Assembly: GCA_018607135.1 (NCBI GenBank)
Contig: JABBCA010000047.1
Location: forward strand, 1-64,000
DNA from: Opitutales bacterium
GTDB taxonomy: Bacteria; Verrucomicrobiota; Verrucomicrobiia; Opitutales; Coraliomargaritaceae
Direction of reading: 5' to 3'
DNA length: 64,000 bases
The notes below the pieces were generated by a model that was not told the DNA's origin, searched no databases, and saw only the letters and a list, made by a program, of their open reading frames with translations. The position numbers and the translations under genes were made by a program. Positions 1 to 8,852 of the stretch are shown here, piece by piece; position 1 is the stretch's first letter; each line of letters begins with the position of its first letter.

Positions 1-1223
1 AGAATTTCACCATACTGCTCACAAACGAGTAGCTTCACGAAGCCTTCTGGGTTACCACCAGCGACCGCTTTACCAGACGCCATGAATGGGAATTTACCGA
101 TCTTATACTTAATGCCTTCTTCCTTTAGCTTCTTCTCAGTCATACCTATCGAAGCCACTTGAGGCACGCAGTAGGTGCAGCCAGGGAAATCTGTGACTTG
201 TTTTGCTGGGCCGTGGCCAAACATACCTTGCACAGCTTGAATCGCTTCGTAGGTGGCTACGTGCGCAAGCCATGGTGGTCCAATGATATCACCGGCAGCA
301 TAGATACCCTTAACAGTGGACTCGTAATTCTTATCCACGGTGATGTAGCCACGATCCATCGCTGGCTTCACACGTGGTGAAAGCAGGCCCTTAGTGTTCG
401 CAACCACACCGATCGCAATTAGAACGCTGTCAGCGGTAATCGACTCAGTCTTGTCGCCCTTAACCAAGTCCATCTTCACATTCGACTTACCCACTTCGAT
501 GTTTTGCACCGCGGTGGACACTCGGCAGTCAATGCCTTGCTTTTTAAATTCACCCGCCACGACCGCGGCCACTTCGTGGTCTTCGACTGGGAGCACTTGG
601 TCGAGCATTTCGACGAGTGTCACCTTCGTGCCAAAAGCATTGAGGAAATACGCAAACTCTGCACCGATCGCACCTGCACCCACGATTACGATCGATTTTG
701 GCTGTGTTTTCATTTCAAGCGCTTGGCGGGAAGTCATGATGCGCTCACCGTCAACTTCGAGGTCTGGAAGCTGACGTGGCTTACAACCAGTTGCGATCAA
801 TGTCTTTTCAGTCTGAAGAATCTTACCTTTGTCTGGCCCTTCGGTCACTTCAACCATACCAGGCACGTTGATGGTGCCGACGCCCTTCACATAATCGACC
901 TTGTTCTTCTTGAAGAGGAACTCGATCCCCTTAGCCATGTTGTCGGAGACACCACGTGAACGCTGAATGATCTTATCGAAGTCGTAGGATGCGCCCTTAA
1001 CACTGATGCCAAAGTCCTCACAATGAGCGATTTTATTGTAGAGCTCTGCGCTCTTCAATAGTGCCTTTGATGGGATACAACCCCAGTTCAAGCAAGTGCC
1101 ACCTGGGCGCTCTTGTTCGACGCACGCGACTTTCTTGCCGAGTTGCCCAGCACGAATCGCTGCTGCATAGCCTGCGGGTCCACCGCCGATGACGACGAGA
1201 TCGTATTTTGAATTATTAGACAT
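1..1223 (-). CDS. lpdA: Dihydrolipoyl dehydrogenase (E3), C-terminus cut by window edge
   Basis: FAD flavoprotein that reoxidises lipoyl groups of 2-oxoacid dehydrogenase complexes using NAD+. The reading frame starts at the ATG at 1223 (MSNNSKYDLVVIGGGPAGYA) and runs off the left edge after about 407 codons. Visible are the N-terminal GGGPAGYAAAIRAG dinucleotide-binding fold, the redox-active disulfide motif GGTCLNWGCIPSK near residue 40, the second NAD-binding motif (IVGAGAIGAEFA) in the middle, and the conserved AAGDIIG motif. About 60 C-terminal residues, including the dimerisation-domain His-Glu pair, should lie outside the window. It is transcribed away from the DUF493 gene. No other pyruvate dehydrogenase subunits are visible here, so its partner complex cannot be named. 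Confidence 0.95.
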   Translation of the reverse strand, partial: MSNNSKYDLVVIGGGPAGYAAAIRAGQLGKKVACVEQERPGGTCLNWGCIPSKALLKSAELYNKIAHCEDFGISVKGASYDFDKIIQRSRGVSDNMAKGIEFLFKKNKVDYVKGVGTINVPGMVEVTEGPDKGKILQTEKTLIATGCKPRQLPDLEVDGERIMTSRQALEMKTQPKSIVIVGAGAIGAEFAYFLNAFGTKVTLVEMLDQVLPVEDHEVAAVVAGEFKKQGIDCRVSTAVQNIEVGKSNVKMDLVKGDKTESITADSVLIAIGVVANTKGLLSPRVKPAMDRGYITVDKNYESTVKGIYAAGDIIGPPWLAHVATYEAIQAVQGMFGHGPAKQVTDFPGCTYCVPQVASIGMTEKKLKEEGIKYKIGKFPFMASGKAVAGGNPEGFVKLLVCEQYGEI

Positions 1224-1415
1224 AACTTTTTGTGTATTTAGGAAAGGAATTATCAAGTTTTGCAGGTTTGAAGCCCTCTGCCCGCAATTGGAATAGCGCA
1301 AACAAACAGTTCGAAGCGAATTCGTCAATGCCAGTGACAAATTGACGATGCAACGAGCGAAATATTCAACTAGACTAAGATTCAAACAACCGACTGACTC
1401 CTAGCCATTATTATT

Positions 1416-1682
1416 ATGAAAGAAGACGAATCTCTAGACTCATTTCGATCCTCATTGGATGCAAACTATGATTGGCCCTGCCTATTTCCATTTAAATTCA
1501 TTGTGCCCAGAGACCAAACGGAAGTCGTGCTAGGGCTATTTGCGGATGATCCAGTGAAATCGCGCGAGTCCTCCAGTGGTCGATTCACGGCATACACTAT
1601 GGAGATGCAGATGCACTCATCGAATGAGGTCATCGCTATTTACCAACGCGTGGCTCAAGTTCCGGGCGTCATCTCTCTGTAG
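1416..1682 (+). CDS. DUF493/YbeD-like small protein
   Basis: An 88-residue protein matching the YbeD/DUF493 family by its pattern: a PFKFIVP strand near residue 24 and a C-terminal IYQRVAQVPGVISL segment, with overall length typical of the family. These proteins have a small alpha/beta fold resembling regulatory ACT-like domains; in E. coli YbeD sits beside lipoate ligation genes, but the molecular role is unclear. Here it is divergent from lpdA, a lipoyl enzyme, which is at least suggestive. The family call is pattern recognition; the function is unknown. Confidence 0.75.
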   Translation: MKEDESLDSFRSSLDANYDWPCLFPFKFIVPRDQTEVVLGLFADDPVKSRESSSGRFTAYTMEMQMHSSNEVIAIYQRVAQVPGVISL

Positions 1683-1780
1683 TGCGAAACATTCCTACTA
1701 AATTCGCCCTCTTGCTTGCAGTATCTGCAGTTACGGCAACTACTATGAATCTAGAGTCCACACAATAAACATCGAAGTCT

Positions 1781-2308
1781 ATGAATCCATCCGACCCTGC
1801 CAGTTTAGAAATCGCAACTTTCGGCGCAGGCTGTTTTTGGTGCGTTGAAGCCGTGTTTGAATGCTTGGAGGGTGTTTCTGATGTGACATCGGGCTACATG
1901 GGCGGTGAGACTGAAAACCCGACCTATGAAGACATCTGCACTGGAAACACTGGGCATGCCGAAATCGCGCAAATCACTTTCGATCCAACAGTGATCTCCT
2001 ATGCGACACTGGTTGATTGGTTTTGGAAATCACACAACCCTACCACACTTAATCGTCAAGGCGGAGATATTGGCAGCCAATACCGATCCGCGATCTTCTA
2101 CCACGTAGAAGCGCAACGCTTGATTGCAGAAAAATCGATGGCTTCGGCTCAAAAACTCTTTCTGCAGCCAATCGTTACCGAGATCACTGAAGCGACTTTA
2201 TTTTACGTAGCGGAAAACTATCATCAAGATTACTACCGCCTGAATCCGTCTGCTGGCTATTGCCAGATGATGATCCGCCCGAAATTAAAGAAGCTCGAAC
2301 TTGAATAA
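1781..2308 (+). CDS. msrA: Peptide-methionine (S)-S-oxide reductase MsrA
   Basis: Repairs oxidised proteins by reducing the S-epimer of methionine sulfoxide, with electrons from thioredoxin. The 175-residue protein has the catalytic motif GAGCFWC near residues 15-21, the family block YMGGETENPTYEDICTGNTG, and the substrate-pocket block HAEIAQITFDP. The region FWKSHNPTTLNRQGGDIGSQYRS is also diagnostic. It has no signal peptide, so it is probably cytoplasmic. The length equals that of stand-alone MsrA, and no MsrB domain is fused. A thioredoxin gene that could reduce it lies far away at 50284-50616. Confidence 0.96.
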   Translation: MNPSDPASLEIATFGAGCFWCVEAVFECLEGVSDVTSGYMGGETENPTYEDICTGNTGHAEIAQITFDPTVISYATLVDWFWKSHNPTTLNRQGGDIGSQYRSAIFYHVEAQRLIAEKSMASAQKLFLQPIVTEITEATLFYVAENYHQDYYRLNPSAGYCQMMIRPKLKKLELE

Positions 2309-2335
2309 GATCAACGAGTAGATTTGTATCGCCAC

Positions 2336-3322
2336 ATGGCGGCAAAAAAAAGCGCGAAGCAACGCAAGAAACCGAAACAAGAACGCGGGATCTTCGCAGG
2401 CCTGCTGCGTGGGTGCTTTATTCTAAGTATTCTGTGCATCGTAGCAGTCGGAGCCATTTACTATTTTGCTTCCTTCGAAACTAGAGAACGAATGGACGGG
2501 TATGCGAAACAGACCCTAAATAAGTTTCGCGAGGCGGAGAGCATGCCTAATCTGCTAGTCGGAATCCTAGACACCCTTTACGACACGGTGCCTTCAAGTG
2601 AGGGCCTCATCGTAGATGGCGGGGAACTCGGCCGCGATAACGGGCCTTTCTTGGCAGGCATCCCACAGACACGTATACCAGTCCGTCTCCTCCACAACAC
2701 CGCCTACGTAAGTCTATTCAACGAAGTCGACAACCAACCCATCTGTGTCGCCTTCAAATTAATTGACGAAAACCATGCGACGAACACATCACCAGCAAGC
2801 GGAACCAGCGACCCCAGAGTCCCCTCTCTGCAGCTCAGTGACTTGCAATCCAGTAACTGGCAGGCCACACCACTCGCGCCCCCCCGTGCGCTCGCAAATA
2901 CTTACAGCGACAAAGGCGGCTACGAAGCAATGCTACTGACCAATTTTGTGCCAATCAAGCAGGGCTTGGCAAATACACTCTGGCAAGATGCCATGACCGA
3001 GGTCGCGATACGGTATCCAAAACGTTTTGACGAAGTCTGGATCTATGCAGGACCAGCTTACCATAAGCAACGCAAACAGTTATCTAGCGGTGTGCCACTG
3101 CCAGATGCACTCTATGTCATCGCATTTGATTTAACTGACTCAGGGGGCCTACGCGCGATCGCCTTTTGGATACCTACAAATGCTACGAATGGAACCAAAC
3201 TCAGCAACTGCATCACGTCTATTGCATACATTCAAAACCAGACGGGTATACAATTCTTGCCGGAGCTCGGCTTCGACTCTAAAGATCTACTACAAAATTG
3301 GGTAAGCCCAACTTTGTGGTGA
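2336..3322 (+). CDS. Hypothetical membrane-anchored protein
   Basis: A protein of about 328 residues that I cannot assign to a family. The N-terminus is very basic (MAAKKSAKQRKKPKQERG) and is followed by one hydrophobic segment at about residues 25-45 (a run of I, L, V and A ending in YYFAS). This predicts a single-pass inner-membrane protein with a large periplasmic part. That part has no recognised motif; it contains several Asn/Thr-rich stretches. The ATG at 2336 is preferred over an upstream TTG at 2324 because the basic stretch then starts the protein. It follows msrA by 27 nt and may be co-transcribed. Confidence 0.6.
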   Translation: MAAKKSAKQRKKPKQERGIFAGLLRGCFILSILCIVAVGAIYYFASFETRERMDGYAKQTLNKFREAESMPNLLVGILDTLYDTVPSSEGLIVDGGELGRDNGPFLAGIPQTRIPVRLLHNTAYVSLFNEVDNQPICVAFKLIDENHATNTSPASGTSDPRVPSLQLSDLQSSNWQATPLAPPRALANTYSDKGGYEAMLLTNFVPIKQGLANTLWQDAMTEVAIRYPKRFDEVWIYAGPAYHKQRKQLSSGVPLPDALYVIAFDLTDSGGLRAIAFWIPTNATNGTKLSNCITSIAYIQNQTGIQFLPELGFDSKDLLQNWVSPTLW

Positions 3323-3372
3323 ACGAATTAGTAATTGCCGCCTTCGCAAGCTGTAGGGCCCTTGCTCGGAGA

Positions 3373-3406
3373 TTGTCGCTGTCGTATTGGTTGTCGCTGT
3401 CGTATT
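3373..3406. repeat. Tandem direct repeat, 16 bp x 2
   Basis: The 16-bp unit TTGTCGCTGTCGTATT occurs at 3373-3388 and again at 3391-3406, an 18-nt period with a GG spacer. It lies in the noncoding gap between the membrane-anchored protein and proS. No protein-binding role can be inferred from two copies. Confidence 0.8.
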
Positions 3407-3478
3407 CGAGTCGTCGGAAGTTAAAGACTCATGGCAAATCGAGAGGAGTCAGATTACGATTAAGACACCAATACGTAG

Positions 3479-3502
3479 GGCTCACGGGAGCTGTTTTTTT
3501 TT
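3479..3502 (+). terminator. Weak candidate intrinsic terminator
   Basis: A short GCTC/GAGC stem directly followed by nine T residues on the plus strand, downstream of the membrane-anchored protein gene. The T-run is good but the stem is only 4 bp, so this is a weak call. Confidence 0.3.
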
Positions 3503-3567
3503 ATGAGACAGTCTCCTCGCAACGCGCCGCTTGAGTATAAGCGGTGCCCATCGCTCGCAGTCACGTC

Positions 3568-5088
3568 CTAGTAAGACTTCGCAAAAATCACACGCTTGCC
3601 TGGCTTGCCCGTAAAGACACACGGCACCTCTTCATTGACTGTCGCATTCGGAATACAGCGCACAGTGACCTTGTATTTCTTAGCAATCTGATCTTCGAGT
3701 TCGGAATCGCAGCAAAAGCCCATCGAAGCAAATCCACCATGAATCTCTGGGTTATTCGTATTCTTCGGTGTGAAAAACTCGACGAACTCCTCCTCGGTAG
3801 TGATCTCCTTGGTGTTTGCCTTACGGAAGGCCTTCGCCTTCGCGAGCAAGCCCGCTTGCATCTCATCCAACAAATCTACAAGACCCGCTACAAACTCATC
3901 ACGCTGATAACTTTGCTTATCCTTGGGCGCACGGTCACGACGTCCCACAAAGACAGAATCATTTGCAATGTCGCGTGGCCCCACTTCTATGCGAAGTGGT
4001 ATCCCCTTCTTGATCCAGCCCCATGCTTTCTCACCACCACGTATGTCGCGATCGTCGAATTCAACGCGAACACGACCTTCCATATAGTATTGGGCTTTCA
4101 ATTGCTGTTCCAACTCACGGCAATACGCCAAGACCTCCTCGCGTGTCTCCTCCTTCGGAGTAACTGGTATAATCACCACATGCGAAGGAGCAATACGCGG
4201 AGGGAGCACCAAGCCATCATCATCGGAGTGTGTCATGATCAAGCCACCCACAAGACGTGTGGAAACACCCCATGACGTAGTCCAAGCAAACTCTTCTTTT
4301 CCCTCAGCGCTGAGATACTTGATATTGCTAGACTTAGCGAAATTCTGCCCCAAGAAGTGCGAAGTTCCCGCCTGCAGCGCCTTACGGTCCTGCATCATCG
4401 CTTCAATTGCAAAGGTTGCATCTGCCCCTGGAAAGCGCTCGGACTCAGTCTTTTCTCCTGTAATCACTGGCATCGCCATAAAGTTCTCAGCGAAGTCCGC
4501 ATAGACATCGAGCATCTTGCGTGTTTCTTCCATCGCGTCGTCTGCAGTCGCATGCACGGTGTGCCCCTCTTGCCAAAGAAACTCCGCTGTGCGTAAAAAC
4601 AAGCGTGTGCGCATCTCCCAACGAACCACGTTCGCCCACTGATTGATCAACAACGGTAGATCACGATAAGACTGCACCCATTTAGAAAACAGCTCGCCAA
4701 TGATCGTCTCAGAGGTAGGACGCACAATCAACGGCTCCTCGAGTGGACCAGCAGGCTGGAGTTTGCCCTCATCGTCCGCTTCGAGACGTGAATGAGTCAC
4801 GACTGCGCACTCCTTCGCAAAGCCTTCTACGTGGTCAGCTTCTTTCTGCAAGAAACTCATCGGAATGAAGAGCGGGAAATAAGCATTCTTGTGTCCTGTT
4901 TCTTTAAAGCGACGATCGAGGTCTCCCTGAATGTTCTCCCATATCGCATACCCCCATGGCTTAATCACCATGCAACCACGAACGGGTGAGGTCTCAGCGA
5001 GGTCTGCGGCCTTGACGACCTGTTGATACCACTCGGGGTAATCTTCTTCGCGAGTTGGAGTAATTGCAGTTTTTGCCTGTTTAGCCAT
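3568..5088 (-). CDS. proS: Prolyl-tRNA synthetase, archaeal/eukaryotic type
   Basis: Class II aminoacyl-tRNA synthetase charging tRNA-Pro in the cytoplasm. The protein of about 506 residues starts at MAKQAKTAITPTREEDYPEW; an in-frame start five codons upstream is less likely. It shows RGCMVIKPWGYAIWE and the class II motif 2 region LLINQWANVVRWEMRTRLFLRTAEF. A QEGHTVHAT stretch follows, typical of the shorter archaeal/eukaryotic-like ProRS. The roughly 180-residue editing insertion of the long bacterial form is absent. The C-terminal part contains the anticodon-binding domain, and the protein ends in a Tyr (VIFAKSY), a hallmark of this subtype. The type is patchily distributed among bacteria. 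Confidence 0.95.
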   Translation of the reverse strand: MAKQAKTAITPTREEDYPEWYQQVVKAADLAETSPVRGCMVIKPWGYAIWENIQGDLDRRFKETGHKNAYFPLFIPMSFLQKEADHVEGFAKECAVVTHSRLEADDEGKLQPAGPLEEPLIVRPTSETIIGELFSKWVQSYRDLPLLINQWANVVRWEMRTRLFLRTAEFLWQEGHTVHATADDAMEETRKMLDVYADFAENFMAMPVITGEKTESERFPGADATFAIEAMMQDRKALQAGTSHFLGQNFAKSSNIKYLSAEGKEEFAWTTSWGVSTRLVGGLIMTHSDDDGLVLPPRIAPSHVVIIPVTPKEETREEVLAYCRELEQQLKAQYYMEGRVRVEFDDRDIRGGEKAWGWIKKGIPLRIEVGPRDIANDSVFVGRRDRAPKDKQSYQRDEFVAGLVDLLDEMQAGLLAKAKAFRKANTKEITTEEEFVEFFTPKNTNNPEIHGGFASMGFCCDSELEDQIAKKYKVTVRCIPNATVNEEVPCVFTGKPGKRVIFAKSY

Positions 5089-5136
5089 AAGGGCAGCTAG
5101 CAAATAACTGCAGCCCTCGCCTGCAATGCCAAAGTT

Positions 5137-5376
5137 CTACCAAGGCTGAGTTGGACGATTTTCACCGAGCCATCCGCCCCGAACAAAATCGACTAGCGGA
5201 TCCAAGACACCAGGCGCAACCGCATTGATGATGAAGCCAGCAATCAACAGAACAACCAAAATCAATGCAATCTTCCCAGCATTCTTGAGGAATTTCAAAA
5301 ACAACACAACGATCAGAATCATTACGATCCAAACGATGATGTTCTTTGATAAAATCATCTCTTTTAATTCTTCCAT
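5137..5376 (-). CDS. Small two-helix membrane protein
   Basis: A 79-residue protein from MEELKEMILSKN, with two closely spaced hydrophobic stretches: about residues 12-27 (IIVWIVMILIVVLFLKF) and 33-50 (IALILVVLLIAGFIINA). A short hydrophilic tail ends in RPTQPW. I do not recognise a family. It lies 48 nt upstream of proS on the same strand and may share its transcript. The ATG at 5376 is preferred because the longer reading frame adds a non-hydrophobic leader with no family support. Confidence 0.55.
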   Translation of the reverse strand: MEELKEMILSKNIIVWIVMILIVVLFLKFLKNAGKIALILVVLLIAGFIINAVAPGVLDPLVDFVRGGWLGENRPTQPW

Positions 5377-5545
5377 AACATACAATTGTTGCCAGGACTG
5401 AACATTTGGCAAGCTTTAGCACCATCAAACTAAGCTCAACTGATAATATTACACAACTTCAGAGCGATGCTTGAATTTAAGCGAAGAACATGAATGCTTG
5501 GCACATACATCGAGTAGATCGCCTTTGTCGCGGATAACTATAACT

Positions 5546-6463
5546 ATGACGCCGAATATATCAGTCCTCATCAACCTCTACAATTACGGTCAATTTATTG
5601 CAGAAGCCATTGACAGTGTATTGGCACAAAAGCACCCAGCTGATGAAATTATTATTGTGGACGATGGTTCTACCGATGAAGGCCCTCAAATTGTAGAAGA
5701 GTATGCAAGCAAGCACACAAATCTAAAACTGCTTCGCAAAGAGAATGGCGGGCAGCTCTCATGCTTCGAGCAAGGGTTTGAGGCTAGTTCTGGAGACATT
5801 GTATTATTTCTCGATGCCGACGACGTTTGGGAACCCTCCCACCTCGCAAACATCAGTCGAGCATTTCAAGAAAATCCAGATGTGGATTTAATCTTCACAG
5901 AATACCGAAAATTCGGAACTGCGAACGACAGGCACACGCCATACAGTAAGAGTATTCATTTGGGGCAGAATATTATCAGCACTCTGTTTAGTCGCAAATA
6001 CTATGGTTCGATTACTTCAGCAAATGCCTTTCGCAGACAGGCATTAATCCCTCTATTTCCGGTAACATCTGAAGTGCGCACACTCTGCCGAATCAATGCA
6101 GATGCATGGCTTGTTTTTGGCCTCTCAATCTTTGGAGGCAACAGCTACTACCTAAGCTCCGATACCGTGCGTTATCGAATTCATGGTGACAATAATTACC
6201 AAAACTCAGATAAAAACATCGCCAAACGTTTTGATGAGGTCCTGCTGCAGCGCCGTATCATTGAGCAGTTAAGAGTCAAAGCCGACATCCCCTTCTCTAT
6301 TAAATATGAGTTTCATCACGAGTTTGAAACCAAACCAAGCCCGAGTAAACGCTGCTATAAACAAGCTCTGAATAGTTTAAGTTTGCTCAACCTTTCAATG
6401 ATTAAAGGGTTCAAAATGCGGCAACGCATCGCTCGACACTACCGTAAATTCGGCACCCCATAA
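5546..6463 (+). CDS. Family 2 glycosyltransferase
   Basis: A GT-A fold inverting glycosyltransferase of about 305 residues. Starting at MTPNISVLINLYNYG it shows the classic GT2 opening, then IIIVDDGSTDEG (nucleotide-sugar binding, near residues 35-46) and the metal-binding DADD motif in FLDADDVWEPSHL near residue 87. The C-terminal third is basic and shows no transmembrane helix. The TTG at 5471 would add 25 unconserved residues and is not preferred. The sugar donor is unknown. It stands next to the GT8 gene, convergent with it, so both may decorate the same surface polysaccharide. Confidence 0.85.
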   Translation: MTPNISVLINLYNYGQFIAEAIDSVLAQKHPADEIIIVDDGSTDEGPQIVEEYASKHTNLKLLRKENGGQLSCFEQGFEASSGDIVLFLDADDVWEPSHLANISRAFQENPDVDLIFTEYRKFGTANDRHTPYSKSIHLGQNIISTLFSRKYYGSITSANAFRRQALIPLFPVTSEVRTLCRINADAWLVFGLSIFGGNSYYLSSDTVRYRIHGDNNYQNSDKNIAKRFDEVLLQRRIIEQLRVKADIPFSIKYEFHHEFETKPSPSKRCYKQALNSLSLLNLSMIKGFKMRQRIARHYRKFGTP

Positions 6464-6487
6464 ATGCATAAAGCATCCCAATTGGCG

Positions 6488-7504
6488 CTAATCACATGCA
6501 AACAGTTGATCGACTCGCTCATACAGCTCGGCCTCTTTCTTAATTGCTTCGCGAGTCACCCGAGCACGATTGAATTTGCGTCGATTCCGAAGCAATAAGC
6601 TCCTTAATGCCAACAAACACATTGCACTATGAGATGGGCGCTCACACAGAAATTCACTTAGAGTTTCAAAAGGTTTTAAGTTCAAAGCATTTAAAACGCG
6701 ATAAAAGACCATACGCTGAGCTAGCAGATCGGAACGCTGAACATTCAACCAGGGCTTGACTCTTCCTGCAAAGTGTAGATTGCCTGATCCAATAGACTCA
6801 AAGAGTGTGTTAAACGAAGAATTCTCATGAATAAGCTGATTAAAAGAAGGTGGGAGAATGGAACGTCGATCGTGCGTAAGCGCATTGATCGGCCCCTGGT
6901 CGGCATAAATTAAGCAGTCACGGCTCGCATTCATCAAATCGATTGCACGCGCCGAAAAGTTTTCTTTACGCAGGGCATCCAAATTCATCCACAGAAAACC
7001 TGTATTGATATATCGGTCATCTCGAACGTCCTCATTCGCAGACACTGGATCATTCTGAATTTTTTGAACCACGGTATCAACGACACCAGCCACTAAGCTT
7101 GAGGTCTCAACATGCTTAAAAACAGTAGAGATGTCTTGGAGCACCAAGATATCTGCATCGATCCAAATCACTTCAGAACACTTTAACAAGTCGGGAGCTA
7201 AAACCCGTGCATATGCGGCCAACGAATCTCCTCCAAATTTTGGTAGCGCTTGAAACTGAGAGAGGTCCACATCCACCCAATGCAAACTGACCATACTGGG
7301 GCGTTTCAAACCAATGCGCTCAATTTCAGAGTGTAAATGCGCTCGTTGAGATGGCGTTAAGCCACAATCGAGAATATTGATACGACAGGCAGCTCGCTCA
7401 TCCAAAAAAAGAATGACCGTGCACACTGCCGCACGTAATCCCTCATAATAAGCAGCGTCACCGCCAAGTAGAAGTTCTAGCGTCGATCGTGGCATCTTCA
7501 GCAA
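6488..7504 (-). CDS. Family 8 glycosyltransferase
   Basis: A retaining GT-A glycosyltransferase of 338 residues related to LPS galactosyl/glucosyltransferases (RfaI/RfaJ-type). Key features are the N-terminal GGDAAYYEGL segment, AYARVLAPDLL, and the DxD metal motif in VIWIDADILVL near residue 120. A GFLWMNLDALR block and the acceptor-side DQGPINAL motif follow. There is no membrane anchor. An ATG three codons downstream of the chosen start is an alternative. It ends 22 nt upstream of the serS stop region on the same strand. Confidence 0.88.
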   Translation of the reverse strand: MLKMPRSTLELLLGGDAAYYEGLRAAVCTVILFLDERAACRINILDCGLTPSQRAHLHSEIERIGLKRPSMVSLHWVDVDLSQFQALPKFGGDSLAAYARVLAPDLLKCSEVIWIDADILVLQDISTVFKHVETSSLVAGVVDTVVQKIQNDPVSANEDVRDDRYINTGFLWMNLDALRKENFSARAIDLMNASRDCLIYADQGPINALTHDRRSILPPSFNQLIHENSSFNTLFESIGSGNLHFAGRVKPWLNVQRSDLLAQRMVFYRVLNALNLKPFETLSEFLCERPSHSAMCLLALRSLLLRNRRKFNRARVTREAIKKEAELYERVDQLFACD

Positions 7505-7525
7505 ATCGACAATCCTACAATTAAA

Positions 7526-8797
7526 CTAGTTAACCTCGCCAATAAACTCTTGCTGCATCCAATAGTGAAGGCACTCGGGGATTTTCACACGACCGTCTGC
7601 TTGCAGGTTATTTTCAAGAATGGCAGCAAGCACACGTGGCACCGCAAGGCCCGAACCATTCAGAGTGTGAGCGGTTACAGGCTTACCACTCTCATCACGA
7701 TAGCGTATTCCCGCCCGACGTGCTTGGAAATCGGTAAAGTTACTGCAACTAGAAACCTCAAGCCAGCGCTTCTGCCCTGCTGCAAACACTTCAAGGTCAT
7801 ATTGTTTCGCATGCGGAAAACCAATGTCGCCCGTGCACATACGCAATACTCTATACGGCAGACCTAACTTTTGCAGCGTGGCTTCCACATTATCACGTAG
7901 TTTCTCGAGCTCTTCCATACTGGAACCCGCATCGGTCCACTTGACCAACTCGACCTTGTCGAACTGGTGCAAACGATTTAAACCACGCACATGCGCTCCC
8001 CAACTGCCTGCTTCACGACGAAAGCACGGAGTGTAGGCGCATCGATAGATCGGCATCTCATTCGAATCGAGAATCTCATCTCGATAAAAATTAGTCACAG
8101 GCACCTCTGCAGTCGGAATCAAGTAGAGACCTTCATTCTCGTCGACATACATTTGGCCTTCTTTGTCAGGCAGCTGCCCAGTCGCGGTTGCGCTCGCCGC
8201 ATTCACCACGATTGGAGGCAACACCTCTTCATAACCGTTCTGACGTGCCTCTTCTAAAAAGAAATTCACCAAGGCCCGCACCAAACGTGACATTTCACCT
8301 ACATAGAATGGGAAACCAGCGCCCGCAGTCTTCACACCACGAGCAAAATCGATACGAGATTCAAACCATGGAATATCAAAGTGCGGCAACGCATTTGGAA
8401 ACTCTGCATCCGCATCACCCCAAGTCGAAGCCACTAAATTCTCGTCTTCACCTTTGCCCACAGGAACCGATGGATCAGGTAAATTCGGAATCGAAAGAAA
8501 CGCCTCTTGAAAGGCCTCGTCTGCTTGTTTGGAAGCCACTTCGAGCTCCTTAGCTTGAGCGGAGATCGTTTTCATTTCTTGCACCTTAGCAATAAACTCA
8601 GGAGTGCCCTTTGGCAACGCCGCCATCTCCTTATTAGCCGCCTTCTGTGCAGCACGAGCTTGCTCTGCCTCAGTGATCTTCGAGCGACGCGTAGCATCGA
8701 GCTCCAAGACTGTATCAATGTCAGTTTTGAACTTTTTATTAGCAATTGCAGCTCGAACAAAGTCCGGCTGCTCACGAAGGAGTTTAATATCGATCAT
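7526..8797 (-). CDS. serS: Seryl-tRNA synthetase
   Basis: Class II synthetase charging tRNA-Ser and tRNA-Sec. The 423-residue protein begins MIDIKLLREQPDFVRAAI, the canonical SerRS start. It continues with an N-terminal coiled-coil tRNA-binding arm (about residues 30-105, rich in A, K, E and Q). The catalytic core follows, with motif 2 FRREAGSWGAHVRGLNRLHQF and motif 3 around LNGSGLAVPRVLAAILE. The start at 8797 removes an 11-residue leader that is outside family homology. Nothing unusual was seen. Confidence 0.97.
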   Translation of the reverse strand: MIDIKLLREQPDFVRAAIANKKFKTDIDTVLELDATRRSKITEAEQARAAQKAANKEMAALPKGTPEFIAKVQEMKTISAQAKELEVASKQADEAFQEAFLSIPNLPDPSVPVGKGEDENLVASTWGDADAEFPNALPHFDIPWFESRIDFARGVKTAGAGFPFYVGEMSRLVRALVNFFLEEARQNGYEEVLPPIVVNAASATATGQLPDKEGQMYVDENEGLYLIPTAEVPVTNFYRDEILDSNEMPIYRCAYTPCFRREAGSWGAHVRGLNRLHQFDKVELVKWTDAGSSMEELEKLRDNVEATLQKLGLPYRVLRMCTGDIGFPHAKQYDLEVFAAGQKRWLEVSSCSNFTDFQARRAGIRYRDESGKPVTAHTLNGSGLAVPRVLAAILENNLQADGRVKIPECLHYWMQQEFIGEVN

Positions 8798-8852
8798 TTG
8801 AACCCAAATGGAGAAGACAGAAGCAGGCAATCAGTCAAGCCATGAATGGTAG

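Noticed and set aside
3298-3534. 78-codon plus-strand frame after the membrane-anchored protein
   Set aside because: Low-complexity product spanning the 16-bp direct repeat, overlapping the previous gene end; no signal or family.
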